Under the pieces are notes generated by a model. That model saw nothing but the letters and a program-made list of their open reading frames with translations. It searched no databases and was not told where the DNA came from. Position numbers and translations under genes: made by a program. A stretch of DNA of 64,000 nt from Porites lobata. Taxonomy: Eukaryota > Cnidaria > Anthozoa > Scleractinia > Poritidae. Where the stretch lies: contig CALNXK010000332.1 in NCBI GenBank assembly GCA_942486035.1, forward strand, positions 276,232-340,231, in the 5' to 3' direction. Below are positions 54,640 through 64,000 of the stretch, piece after piece; position 1 is the first letter of the stretch; every line of letters starts with the position of its first letter.

Positions 54640-55421
54640 TAGAAGTCCAAAGACCACTACAAAGCTGATCATAACAACGTGTTTTGTTTTTTTCATAACA
54701 ATATTTCGGTTGGCCATACCAGCCTTCTTCAGGTTTACAGATGTTACTGAATTTATGATAGGAACTACAATAATTAGTATATAGATAGAAATGTGGCAAT
54801 AACCATTGTTGACAAGGGAGAGGCGGAAATGAAGTACAACATAGAAAAGAAAAGAAAAACTAATAAGGATATGGATTACAATGATTCGTCACGGCCGTTT
54901 AGGCCATTAGCTTCAAGAGTCATGGCCTTATCTATCAAATGTGTCTCCCTCGCCTTACGGACCGAGTCACGTGAAGAATGAACTTTCCCTAATGAGATTA
55001 ACTGCATGTCACTGTGAGAATGGTCAGAGTGAGAGAGAAAGTGTTCAGAAACATTATTGGGTTTAGATTTAATGTTAGTTTTGTCGACTGGACGTCTGTG
55101 TTCGTTAAATTTGTCCTTGCGGCAAAAGTGACCAAACTGTGTTGAAGACAGTGTCGGTGTCAACATTTTTAGCAGAATTAAAATCACTATTGCGCTGATT
55201 TGATTGCCTGTTCTAGTATGGTCTCTTCTAGAGCTTAAAATGTTGAACTTAAGCCAATACTTGAGAAATAAGTTGTTAATGACTAAATCACCGCTTCGTG
55301 TCAAACAAATATTTATCCCAAGTATTACATGAAACGTCACAAACAACAAAAATGAACTTTGAAAATCTGATATGCTATCAAGTTTCCAAAATCCACAATT
55401 GCGGTCCGTTAATCTCTTCAA
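54640..55421 (-). pseudogene. Penelope-like element fragment with GIY-YIG endonuclease remnant
   Basis: On the minus strand, 55421-54876 ends with a stretch typical of the Penelope C-terminus: KFNEHRRPVDK, KSKPNNVSEHFLSHSDHSHS, DMQLISLGK, SVRKARETHLIDKAM and LEANGLNGRDE. The GIY-YIG core itself is disrupted (TQFGHFCRKD). Beyond the stop, a complement of CTGAAGAAGGCTGGTATGGC (about 54714-54733) is the usual Penelope 3' region. 5'-truncated and inserted antisense in the sulfatase intron. Confidence 0.85.
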
Positions 55422-55520
55422 GAATATCCATTTTCAGCTCCTTTTGTAATAATTCGCCGTGTTAGTTGTACCTTCTCATGCGTCACTTAGATTATTCGTT
55501 TTGCTTTACTTTCTGTTTAG

Positions 55521-55738
55521 TTTATGGGACAACACTTTGTTGATTGTGACTACTGATAATGGCGGGGCATCTGATGAAGGTGGTTACAACTGGCCTCTTC
55601 GTGGTGAAAAAGGAAGCCTCTGGGAGGGAGGGGTCAGAGGAGTGGGTTTTGTTCATGGAAAAATGCTGCAGAGGACTGGAGTCACGTGCAAGGAGCTTTT
55701 TCACGTGACTGACTGGTACCCAATCCTCCATCTTGCAG
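55521..55738 (+). pseudogene. Sulfatase exon with TDNGG and GGVRG motifs
   Basis: GLWDNTLLIVTTDNGGASDE, then NWPLRGEKGSLWEGGVRGVG, then ELFHVTDWYPILHLAG. Contains the DN metal-binding pair and the conserved K and GGxR motifs of the family. Acceptor TTCTGTTTAG. Donor GTTTGC is weak. Confidence 0.9.
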
Positions 55739-55888
55739 GTTTGCCCCCATTGATTGTTACAAATACTTAGATCACGTCACTCCTTTAGATCACTGAAGTG
55801 CCCTGTAAGAGTTGTTTATTGTCTATTTTTAATTATTAGAAAAACAAAACGCTATTAGGCTCCTGCTTTGCTTCTTGTTCCTTGTCAG

Positions 55889-56106
55889 GCATAGAAGAGG
55901 ATTCTGATAGTTCAGCGCTGGATGGCTTCAACATATGGCGCGCAATTTCTGAAGGGGTCCCATCAGAAAGAACAGAGATTCTTCACAATATTGACGGAAA
56001 CAGTGCGGCAATTCGTGTGGGCGACATGAAGCTGTTGTTAAACGTAAAGAATCAAGAATGGTATGAACCGCCAGAGTTGTCCTCTGGGGCAAGGAAAGCG
56101 AAAAAG
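55889..56106 (+). pseudogene. Sulfatase exon (LDGFNIWRAISEG)
   Basis: Acceptor CTTGTCAG. Encodes SALDGFNIWRAISEGVPSER, EILHNID, AAIRVGDMKLLLNV, EWYEPPE and SGARKAKK. Donor GTATTA. Open throughout, phase-compatible on both sides. Confidence 0.9.
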
Positions 56107-56443
56107 GTATTAACAAGAGAGCATGATGGGATAGAGAGGGAAACGCCTTGTCTACTGAGCCCTTGGGACTGATGGGAATTTCACCGAAAATATTTTTAGA
56201 CCAAATAAACGCTTGAAATTAATCGGAGGTTGGTTTCAGGAGGTCCACGAACTTTTAATCACTCAGTAGTTTTAAGAGGAAACTCAACAGTCACCACTCA
56301 TAATTCTGCATTGTTTGAGGCAGTCTCAATGCTATGGCCCTCATCTTGCTATTTACTAGAATGGTATCTTCTAGGGGTGAAATTAAGCTTAGGCCATGCT
56401 GGGTTTAATCCCAATAGGTCATTTTACAGTTATGTATGGAACC

Positions 56444-56591
56444 GAGGCTGGGGTTGACCTTGTTTTGATACAAACCTTCCTGCTTTATCATGTAAATCAA
56501 GTTATTCTTATGCTAACCAGTATTTTTCACGTACAATTTCCATAACAAAGAAAAGGAGGTTTGTATCAAAACAAGGTCACCGTCAGCCTCA
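56444..56591. mobile_element. 148-bp MITE with GACCTTGTTTTGATACAAAC ends
   Basis: GAGGCTGGGGTTGACCTTG... (from 56450) is mirrored by ...CAAGGTCACCGTCAGCCTC. The perfect core is 22 bp (56456-56477 and 56557-56578). The target duplication is not clear. Confidence 0.85.
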
Positions 56592-56853
56592 CATTCACTC
56601 GAAGGCTAGGGTGCTTAGTCCACAACTGAAAAATGGTCTATTGCCCGAAGAGCCCCTCGGCCCGCTTTACATGTCGGTCACCTCTCTCCTCCGCTCCCCC
56701 ACACGCAACTGGGTATTCCTACGAGACCAAGTGCGTTATCCACAGGATAGAAGTTTTTCCACTGCAAAGCATTGTCCTTAATTTAATGAACTGTTGCCAT
56801 CCACGAATTCTGAACCATACATGAAGTCACCAATACACCAATAACGAGCTGAC

Positions 56854-57179
56854 CACAGGCGGCCCAAGCTCAGTGTGTGAGTTTAATCATTAATAGATGT
56901 AGTTTCATGTTGTGTAATTTAAGCGATTTCCTTTAACTTGAGAAACTCGGGGTTAAAATAAATCGCTTAAATCGCAATGCATCGGGGAAATAACCAAACA
57001 AAGCAAAGTCAATACGGTAAGCTGTATTTTATTGAACATTCTAGAGAGTATTTATCTACTTGAATCTTTTACCTGAATTCCCATATAAATCCTTTATATT
57101 CACGGCCATTTTAAATTACGAAGTATGAAACTACATGTATTAATGATTAAACTCACACACTGAGCTTGGGCCGCCTGTG
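56854..57179. mobile_element. 326-bp foldback MITE with about 70-bp ends
   Basis: CACAGGCGGCCCAAGCTCAG (56854-) is mirrored at 57179. The arms extend through GTGTGAGTTTAATCATTAAT and TGTAGTTTCAT with a short gap. A second palindrome, TAAGCGATTT...AAATCGCTTA, sits inside. It is in the last intron of the sulfatase gene. Confidence 0.9.
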
Positions 57180-57375
57180 TTCTGACGTGCTGATTACATC
57201 CACTTTCCTTCTTTTAATCCTACAAAATTAATTATACACAAACTAACGAGCTGCGATTTGCTATTTAAAATCTTATCATCCAGTTTAGTTAAATGTTTAG
57301 TTGTTTAGTTGTGACACATTGCTTCATGCACATATTTTCTTTAATCTTCTAACTGCCTCCTTTTGTCATCCGCAG

Positions 57376-57594
57376 AAATCTGGTCGCAAAATTAGAGCTG
57401 CACTTTACAATATCACCGCTGACCCAAATGAGAGTCAAGATCTCAGACGCACGTACCCGGATGTGGTAAGGACGTTAAGAAGGAGAATCAGGTACTACAG
57501 GAGGGGCGAGGTGCCTTCTGGGAAACAAAGCTCTGATCCAGAAGCAAGGAAACTGGCGCGCAAAAATGGGTATTGGGGCCCATGGATTAACTGA
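57376..57594 (+). pseudogene. Sulfatase last exon
   Basis: Acceptor CATCCGCAG, then KSGRKIRAALYNITADPNES, DLRRTYPDVVRTLRRRIRYY, ending RKNGYWGPWIN and TGA. Matches the ARSB-type C-terminus (LYxIxxDPxExxDL ... GxWGPW). Confidence 0.9.
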
Positions 57595-57822
57595 GATTTG
57601 AAATTAGAAAAAAATGAAAGTCTCTTCATTGATAAAATTTATTGCAGACAGGGATAAATTAGCTTAGGTGATTTTATCGACGTTTATCGACGTGCAAGAT
57701 GGCCACAGCTTTTTTTCGATTCGTGCTCTGAAGTGCGTTATTTGACGGTTACTTGTTATTTTAGGAAGATAGTACTGATTTTCATTATACTTTGATTTCT
57801 CATGCTGCTGCCGATTGTTACG

Positions 57823-57828
57823 AATAAA
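57823..57828 (+). promoter_or_regulatory. AATAAA polyadenylation signal of the sulfatase gene
   Basis: First AATAAA after the sulfatase stop, 229 bp downstream. Confidence 0.5.
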
Positions 57829-57993
57829 GACTATTGCTGTTGACAAAAAGAGAGAATGAATTTGATAATAGGATCACTCTCCTATCCGGGTCAACGTTTC
57901 CTCAAATAAACAATTTGGCTCGCCCAACTGTTCGTCTAGTCAGAGCGTGAGCGAACGATGTTGGCTTGAGTAAAGGTGTCAACTTTTTCCTTA

Positions 57994-57996
<3 letters not shown>

Positions 57997-58029
<33 letters not shown>

Positions 58030-58036
58030 AGAGAGA
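57997..58036. repeat. A30 tract plus GA microsatellite
   Basis: Thirty consecutive A followed by five GA units. Confidence 0.9.
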
Positions 58037-58203
58037 AAATACTCGGCAAAGAGGGCAACTCTCTTTCCCGGATTATGAACAGTGTGTACGTGAGGCTGAT
58101 ATCGGGAAACAGCAATGGTCATAATTCTCTATACAATGCAGTGCAAAGTTGACCGGTTTTTTTATTGGAGGCAATTTTGTTTTATTGTTTTCTGATAGTA
58201 CCG

Positions 58204-58400
58204 TTCTTGTTATTAACCCTCGGACGTACATGCAAATTCATACCCCCACCGTGGTACAAGGGGGGGTGGATGGACCCCCCCCCAGACTTTTTGATATGTT
58301 GCAGTATTTCGAAACGATTTTACCTTCAAGGGATGCGATCACGGTTATGCGCATGCGCGCCGTTTGTCTCTTCAGAATAAATTTGTTGGGTCAGCACTAA
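58204..58400. mobile_element. TTAACCCTC-ended repeat
   Basis: Starts TTAACCCTCGGACGTAC, followed by a GGTACAAGGGGGGGTGG-type block and GCGCATGCGCG. The complement of 63636-63697 starts TTAACCCTCAGAAGTACAAG and also runs into a G-rich block. The TTAA-CCCT start is typical of piggyBac-like ends. The far ends of both copies were not found. Confidence 0.5.
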
Positions 58401-58567
58401 ATTCGAAATCGCCATTACTGGTACAATCATTGAAAATCCTTCTTTTTATTCCGACATCCGTCGCTTTGGCTGGCCTAGTTATACTTTGGTAGTGGTTATT
58501 AGCGTGTGGTTGTGTTTTTTGACCGGTTACGTTTTAAGAAGACGCAAAAAATAATGTTTTGATCATG

Positions 58568-58632
58568 GAGCATTCTCGTCCCCAGAGTCTGTCATTTCTT
58601 GGTCACGTGGTTGGGAAACGAGGGGCTCTGGA
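58568..58632. mobile_element. Short palindromic repeat, CATTCTCGTCCCCAGAG
   Basis: GCATTCTCGTCCCCAGAGTC is mirrored loosely by GAAACGAGGGGCTCTGGAAG. A relative in opposite orientation lies at 62222-62275. Confidence 0.5.
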
Positions 58633-58639
58633 AGTAGCC

Positions 58640-59640
58640 GTTACCGGACGTCAGAAAATTTCTGATTTCCGGTCGCGCATGTGCAGAAGTTACAAATATC
58701 ACTACTCATGCTCATAACGGATTTTTGTCCCTCACTGCTCCACTGGGGAAAAATTTTACTTCCTGAGCTCTCTCCAGAGAGTGGCTTCTTTGGGATGTTT
58801 TGAAAATGCACCACTTCGCTCAACCTGGATTCACTGATAATTTGGAGTTAAAAGAAGAAGACAGTAACTGAAACCGGCTGAACACACTGTTGGTATGCAG
58901 AACTGAGACAATTAATCGGCAGACTATCGTCTGAGTTATGTGAGTTTTTTTTTTTTCAATACGTTTGGTGAACAAACACTGGGAAAGCAATATCGCAGAG
59001 ATCGATATAATGGTGGAAAAAGTCAATCTAAAAAGGTATCTTGTTCCATGTCCTGCAACTGCTATATTACTTCAAAACGCTTTTTGAAAAGAAACCATTC
59101 ATGTGTTGTGTTAGGAGAGAAAAATATTTATTTCATTTCACTCGAGCTGGTTGTGTTTCTTCCTATGTTTATTTCCTTTTGTGCGGGTGTCGCATGTCGT
59201 TGTTTTAATTTTGCCCAGGCGCTTTTGTGTACAACACGTGTTAGACAACCGAAGGATTTACGTCGAGACAAATCAATATTAATCATTTTACCGACCCAGG
59301 GTAAAAAACATATATTACAAGGTTTGTTCAGGAGAAGTGCCACTCTACTAGTGGTCCACTTATCTCCAGATGTGGGTGGACATTTTTATTCTGGATGCAC
59401 ACGATTACACCTTTGTCAAATTCAAACTTTTTCAAGACCATAATACATGCACCTCCATGGGCTTCGATGCATGGAAACTTTATACAGTACTGAGTGAATC
59501 CAATTCCACTTCGGTTCTCTCTGCATATCAACCCTAACTGAAACTTTAACCCCAGTTTCCTAACCCTGATCATAAAACTTCTGGGTCATTGGGTATTTAT
59601 GGGGGCCATTCAGTGTTCTCCTAAAAGGGTTTATCCTCCT
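58640..59640. other. No gene recognised
   Basis: A 167-codon plus-strand frame at 58940-59443 starts in a T-run and has no recognisable domain; overlapping antisense frames are equally long for their length. I treat it as chance. Confidence 0.35.
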
Positions 59641-59739
59641 AAAGATTTCAGGTATCATCTCCTAACTAAAGATCATCATCAGTACCTCAAAGAGAGAGTT
59701 TTCAATAATTTTGTTGTCAGACTCAGAAAATCATTAATA

Positions 59740-59945
59740 CCTGAAAAATGTTTATTGTGTAGTGACCAATCACCATAATGTTTAGTAAACATGTATGACG
59801 AAACCTCACAACCACAAAGTAATTATCATTGCTGTTTGAGGTTTTGTTTTCTCACCCCTTATTAGCTTTTTCTTTGCAACGCAATAGCATTCCTAATATT
59901 TGTGGTATTCATGGTTTTGTAACTTTCACAATATAGGTGAGCTCT
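59740..59945. mobile_element. Dispersed repeat, partner of 20120-20345
   Basis: Same orientation and order of landmarks as the copy at 20.1 kb: ATGTTTATTGTGTAGTGACC, CTCACCCCTT and CAACGCAATAGCATTCC. Confidence 0.55.
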
Positions 59946-60089
59946 TGTCACCTCTGTTGTAGGGGTATAAACAGTTATATGTACTTTTGATTACCGGTTA
60001 CCACTGGACACTAGTTTAGTAGGAAGTGATGGTAATTATGCAAATGCATTTAGAGATAAACCTGTTTAAGTACCACTTATGAGCTCATG

Positions 60090-60250
60090 GGTTACATATC
60101 GGCTTTGTAAGGGGTTTTAAGTTTTTTTTTCTTAGGACAGGGCTAACAACTAGGGGGACATTTTTTCTTGTTCACTGGTAAATGGGCTTATAACTGGGGG
60201 GCTTATAAGTTGGCCGGTGGGGGAGGCTTAAAAGCAGTAGTTTATGGTAG
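60090..60250. repeat. GGGCTTATAA-type G-rich repeat
   Basis: GGGCTTATAACTGGGGGGCT then TATAAGTTGGCCGG and GGGGGAGGCTTAAAAG. Similar unit style to the interior of the MITE at 21097-21429. Confidence 0.45.
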
Positions 60251-60259
60251 CCTGTGCCA

Positions 60260-62200
60260 GACATTCAGGTATTGGGGAAGGTGCAAAGAGAACAAAACTA
60301 AAAAAAATCCTGCTTTTTTTAATGCTCTACTTCTCACTATCTGAATGCCTAGAACGGGTTATCATAAGCTATAGAGCTGTACTTTCTTATCTGGAACAGT
60401 GAAATGTAGAGTGATATATGCACTGTATATAGACTGTATGCGTTAAGAGATCCCCCCCTCCATTAAGGAGTACACTTTGAGTAACACACAACCCAAAAGC
60501 ATTTTCTTGGGTAGCTGTACTCATCATGCTTTAACAGTGGAGTGCAAGACCTGCAAGGTTTGAAATTGGGGATAGAACTCTGGATCAGGCCCGAAATAGG
60601 ATAGTGAAAATCACTTAGTTTGGTCAAAATTTGTACAGTACAGTATCTGCTCACAGGTTTTGATAATGTATAAGTTTTTAGTTCCTTTAATATTCTCTAT
60701 TTTGTGATATGACATGAGGCCTCCAACTAGGAAAAAGGTTTAACCACAACTGAATCATTGACCAGTGGAAGCAAGTTTTAATTTGGCGCATCATTATTTG
60801 TCAATAACCAAGTAAACTAAGATGTCCTATGCTTCAGTAAGCCAATGCTGTGTCCAAGCTCAAGGAGGGGTGGAGAGCAGGTGTGGTTAGGATTGGCGAG
60901 TAAACTATGATATTACCGTTGATCAAACTATAATGTTGTCTACCCTATCAAAGGTGACATACTGCAAAATCCAGTTGTTATCATCAACAACCACTTACCC
61001 CAGTATGATGCAAAATAGACTACTCTAGGCTGTTGTTCATTTATCATTTTATTAATTAACACCTAAGTTGTCCCTAAGATCGTCCAAAAATCTAGACCAG
61101 TTTTCACATACTGTATGCTTAATTATAAACAGTTAAGTTTTCTTGTATTTTAGAATTCTTAAACCGAAAAGGTTGAGAACATTGTGCTACCCTATGTAGT
61201 GATCAGATAACATAATTATTTATCAAGAAAAATTGTGCAAAATCTGCTTCTTTGTTAACCGTTCATCAGTTGTAAGTAACCCCAGAGCCAGTTGTTTATC
61301 TTTCTCTAAATGCCACACGACTGGAAGCCAAGCAAGGACTGTTAGGATGAGAATCTTCCAGCAAAACCTTAACAAGTCGGCTCACATAACCTTTTCTTTC
61401 ACAGCCCAATTCTTACTGTTAAAATAAAAATTAAAAGAGCGCCTCCGAATTATCTAAGCATGATTTAAGCATTAATTAAGTGAAAGAAAACGTAGATTGG
61501 AAAGAGTAGTTGCTCTATCATCTTTCACAATTAAAAAATTGCCTGTTGCATGCAGCCTAAAATGATTCATAAGCAATTCAGTTCTGGCTTTTTGCACTGC
61601 CGTCAGTGGTCTAATGAAATAAAGACATATAACAAAATATTATCTTCACCTTAATATAGCAAAGGAGATGTTCTTTCAGCAGAAAATACAATAAATTAAA
61701 AGCACACTGCAAGAAACTTAACGTATAAATCATTTCTGTAATGTAGTCGGAGCTTGATTTCCTTTGCTACTGTAGCACCGACGAATATCCAGAGGAATTA
61801 GAAAAACTGATTAGACTAATTAATAACGCCATACAAGTACAGTATCAATCGCTTGATTTTTAGTGAGCAAGGAGCAACAGGAAGAGTTAACTAACCATTA
61901 CTCCTCCTTTCAGTTTCCCAGGAGATGCGACGGTCGAGACAGGGGCAAAGTTTAGCGCACAACGAAGGCAATACTTTCTTTGTCAAGGCTCGTTGTCTTT
62001 GTAGAAACTTCTCCAACTTTACCTGCAATTCTCTTCTTCACTGCTATTGCATATAAACAAAACAGGATTGTCGCAATCAACAAATCTCAGAGACGGATTT
62101 TATGTTTTCAGGTCGAGAGAGCACGAAGTAAAATGTTATGCGCAGTAGATTTTATCTTTAATTTGCTCTGCGCATTCAATTGCCTTCAGCCAATGAAAAA
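60260..62200. other. No gene recognised
   Basis: AT-rich sequence with short frames only. A plus-strand frame at 61980-62441 (153 codons) lacks a domain and overlaps the short palindromic repeat at 62222. Confidence 0.4.
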
Positions 62201-62221
62201 ATTCGTATTTTCCGTTGCGTC

Positions 62222-62280
62222 CAGAGCCACTGATCGGTTACAAATTAAGTCGAGTGGCTCTGGGGACGAGAATGATCATG
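62222..62280. mobile_element. Short palindromic repeat, partner of 58568-58632
   Basis: AGAGCCACT...AGTGGCTCTGG is followed by GGACGAGAATGATCATGG, the complement of the 58.57-kb repeat including the GATCATGG flank. Confidence 0.6.
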
Positions 62281-62489
62281 GAGGTTCAGAAGAGCATCGT
62301 GGCCGTCTGGCAACAGGACGTTCTCAAGAGTCTTTGGAGATAGAGAAGCTCAGCCGATCGATCTGGTATGGTTCTAGGAGTAGTGTGTGGCGTACGAAAA
62401 GAATACACGACACTTGGAAAGTGGTTAAAGGCATGAGTTAATTCGTTCAACTTTGATTTGATTTTTGACTCCGACCTGTAGTTATACCG

Positions 62490-63630
62490 CAACAGGCCGC
62501 GAGATCTTCACCGATCTGGTACACTTGAAATGTTCTTTGTATCTTTGCATTCACTATCGTATATGTTTAAGAATTGATGTTTTTAAAATAAATTATTGCC
62601 TGAATGTTCTGTTTATAATCTAGTTTCTTTAAATTATGAGTTCTACTCGACAACATTTGTTTTGCGGAACACTGACCCGATGCAACGACAATGAATTTGT
62701 TAGTTTGCTGATAAGCAGTTGAAATTTATGCTCGATTAAGGATAATCTTAATACTCATACGTTGTGTGTTTTTGTCTGCGGTCAGGCGCTATTTGTAGGT
62801 ATTTCTGGGTTTATATAAGGCGAACTGAGAAGACAGTACAGTAATAAAATGTTTGTTTACAAATTTTTTTTGCCAATCGGTGACTGCTTTGTTAGCGTGG
62901 GTACGACCTCGTAAAAATACACGTTGGTAAATGTTTGTTTCAAAGCAGGACAGGGGTATAAATCTTATTCTTATCGGTTGCAACATATATCTGAGGAGTA
63001 GCAAAGAATAAACTTGAATTATGGGGATATATATATAAAATCAAACCAAATGCCCGGAAATACTCTCGCGTCGCGAACAATGAATTTGAATTTTGTAAGT
63101 TTACTTGCGTGCATCTAACGCGCTTCCGACTGGTTTAAAAACAATCAGCTACTGTCAGAACTCAGACATGCGCAGTATCGTGAACCAGACTCTTTCAGTG
63201 GAAAGCCTTTGATCTTCTCTACAAGATGAGGTATACTTTATGGCTGCTGGCGCCGCTAGGGGGCCTGTGACGTCACCAACAATGGTCGCCACCCTGGATT
63301 TTATCAAGAATTAGAAATCAGGTTAAAACCGCGAGAAATGGTAATTTTTTTTGTGCTTGAGAAGAAAAATAACACGAAATAAGCACTTTGCATGATTTTA
63401 GCCACTAGATTTACTTTTATTGCTGAAAAAAAAAACTTGAAAAAACATGTACTTTCACTCAAAAATGGCTTGACCACCTCCTACTTTTGACGTTATATCC
63501 CGTAACCATAGAAACTGACCATCACTGAACTCGACTCAAAATGCGCGCAAATGAATGATGGATGGATGAACGAACAGCTACTGAAAACATCAGGTGCTGA
63601 TGTTTTGGCCTCTGAGAGAAAACTCAGAAA
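62490..63630. other. No gene recognised
   Basis: AT-rich. CTGGCGCCGCTAGGGGGCC with GTGACGTCACC around 63247-63279 looks like part of a dispersed repeat rather than a promoter. Confidence 0.35.
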
Positions 63631-63635
63631 AACCT

Positions 63636-63697
63636 TAGGGGGCGGTGGCGGTGGCATACCCACCCCTCCTCCCCCTTGTACTTCTGAGGGTTAATAT
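63636..63697. mobile_element. TTAACCCTC-ended repeat, opposite orientation
   Basis: Complement starts TTAACCCTCAGAAGTACAAG then GGGGGAGGAGGGG; pairs with the end at 58204. Confidence 0.5.
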
Positions 63698-63722
63698 TAT
63701 TTTTACTTTTTTTAAATTTTTT

Positions 63723-63750
63723 TTTAAATAAATAAATAAATAAATAAAAA
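63723..63750. repeat. AAAT microsatellite
   Basis: Five to six tandem AAAT units after a T-run. Confidence 0.9.
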
Positions 63751-64000
63751 CATCGGGAAAAAAAACAATGCTATAAAAGCCTGGCAAAAGGAGAACCTGA
63801 AAATAACGAAATCTCAACATTGGTATATATCATATACCTTCACATTGCAAGTTTTTTGATTCTCGACCCTTTATTCCAGGCCGTGTTGCATAAAAAAAGA
63901 TATTATTATAAAGACTAGAGGTTACAATCGTAATTATTGGGAGCCGGAGGAGGTTGATCCAACAATCGGTTGTATGGTCCTCTCTGTACATTAAATTAGA

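Larger units (their letters stand above)
48605..57594 (+). pseudogene. Arylsulfatase B-like gene, apparently inactivated
   Basis: Family: lysosomal or secreted sulfatases (ARSB/ARSI/ARSJ group), hydrolysing sulfate esters with a formylglycine active site. Readable parts: ATG 48605; signal peptide-like MRSNHFLILALLFSSFSLFV; metal-binding DDLGWSD; exon 1 to 50987; exon 2 51869-51953; exons 53993-54204, 55521-55738, 55889-56106 and 57376-57594 (stop). Distal exons join in correct phase with GT-AG borders and carry LFLCLPFQSVHSPLQVP, IVTTDNGG, NWPLRGEKGSLWEGGVRGVG, LDGFNIWRAISEG, EILHNID and YWGPWIN. Defects: 32-bp insertion and frameshift at 48713; exon 1 split by a transposon (48843-50923); active-site CSPT followed by S, with the R of C-x-P-x-R missing; no exon for GKWHLG and the following roughly 120 residues between 51953 and 53993. 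The last exons look conserved, so the loss may be recent. Confidence 0.85.

Noticed and set aside
58940..59443. 167-codon plus-strand frame
   Set aside because: Starts in a poly-T tract, lacks any motif, and no splice or neighbour evidence supports it.
61980..62441. 153-codon plus-strand frame
   Set aside because: Crosses a dispersed palindromic repeat and has no recognisable domain.

Overview
The window looks like non-coding-rich animal DNA, most probably from a cnidarian and likely a stony coral. Genes are split by short GT-AG introns. Most of the sequence is made of foldback elements, MITEs, LINE and Penelope-like fragments, a tRNA-derived SINE and tandem satellites. Several dispersed repeats (8.56-9.93 kb, the SINE at 53.64 kb) resemble repeats I know from coral genomes. 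That species inference rests on recognition, not a search. Nothing bacterial or viral was seen as a free genome, and no rRNA, tRNA gene or CRISPR was found.

Layout. 0-6.7 kb: a TTAA-flanked MITE, a decayed GAAAACGC-type repeat, a hairpin MITE and a 202-207 bp satellite array (3.24-5.12 kb). 7.2-8.5 kb: a compact five-exon gene whose C-terminal half is a SET domain of the KMT5A/SETD8 type and whose N-terminal half resembles the C-terminal domain of D5-like primase-helicases. 10.5-13.1 kb: two long uninterrupted ORFs, head to head, that look like the C-terminal and N-terminal halves of one DUF7869-type transposon-derived protein. 14.4-24.5 kb: a stray satellite unit, a 155-bp tandem array, a 234-bp duplication, a TA-flanked G-rich MITE and copy A of a 2.1-2.3 kb TA-flanked element. 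24.5-32 kb: no gene recognised, but a CATAG-rich modular repeat, a GGTCCTTGG-ended element and a MITE with a perfect 9-bp target duplication. 33.0-36.6 kb: a 3.6-kb transposon with CAGGG ends. 38.5-45.5 kb: foldback elements, a 5'-truncated LINE and a 2.1-kb inverted-repeat element with a nested MITE. 45.7-48.5 kb: a broken Penelope-like retroelement flanked by inverted satellite-like arms.

48.6-57.6 kb holds an arylsulfatase B-like gene that appears dead. Its first exon has a 32-bp insertion with a 9-bp duplication and is then split by copy B of the TA-flanked element. The sulfatase active-site signature lacks its arginine, and the exons for the GKWHLG region were not found. The distal exons are intact and correctly phased. 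Its introns have collected a SINE, a Penelope fragment and several MITEs. 57.6-64 kb contains only dispersed repeats and microsatellites.

Target-site duplications can be read directly for many elements (TA, TTAA, TTATAG, TACAAAG, 8-bp and 9-bp types). The window therefore records at least three nested insertion events and several transposon superfamilies.
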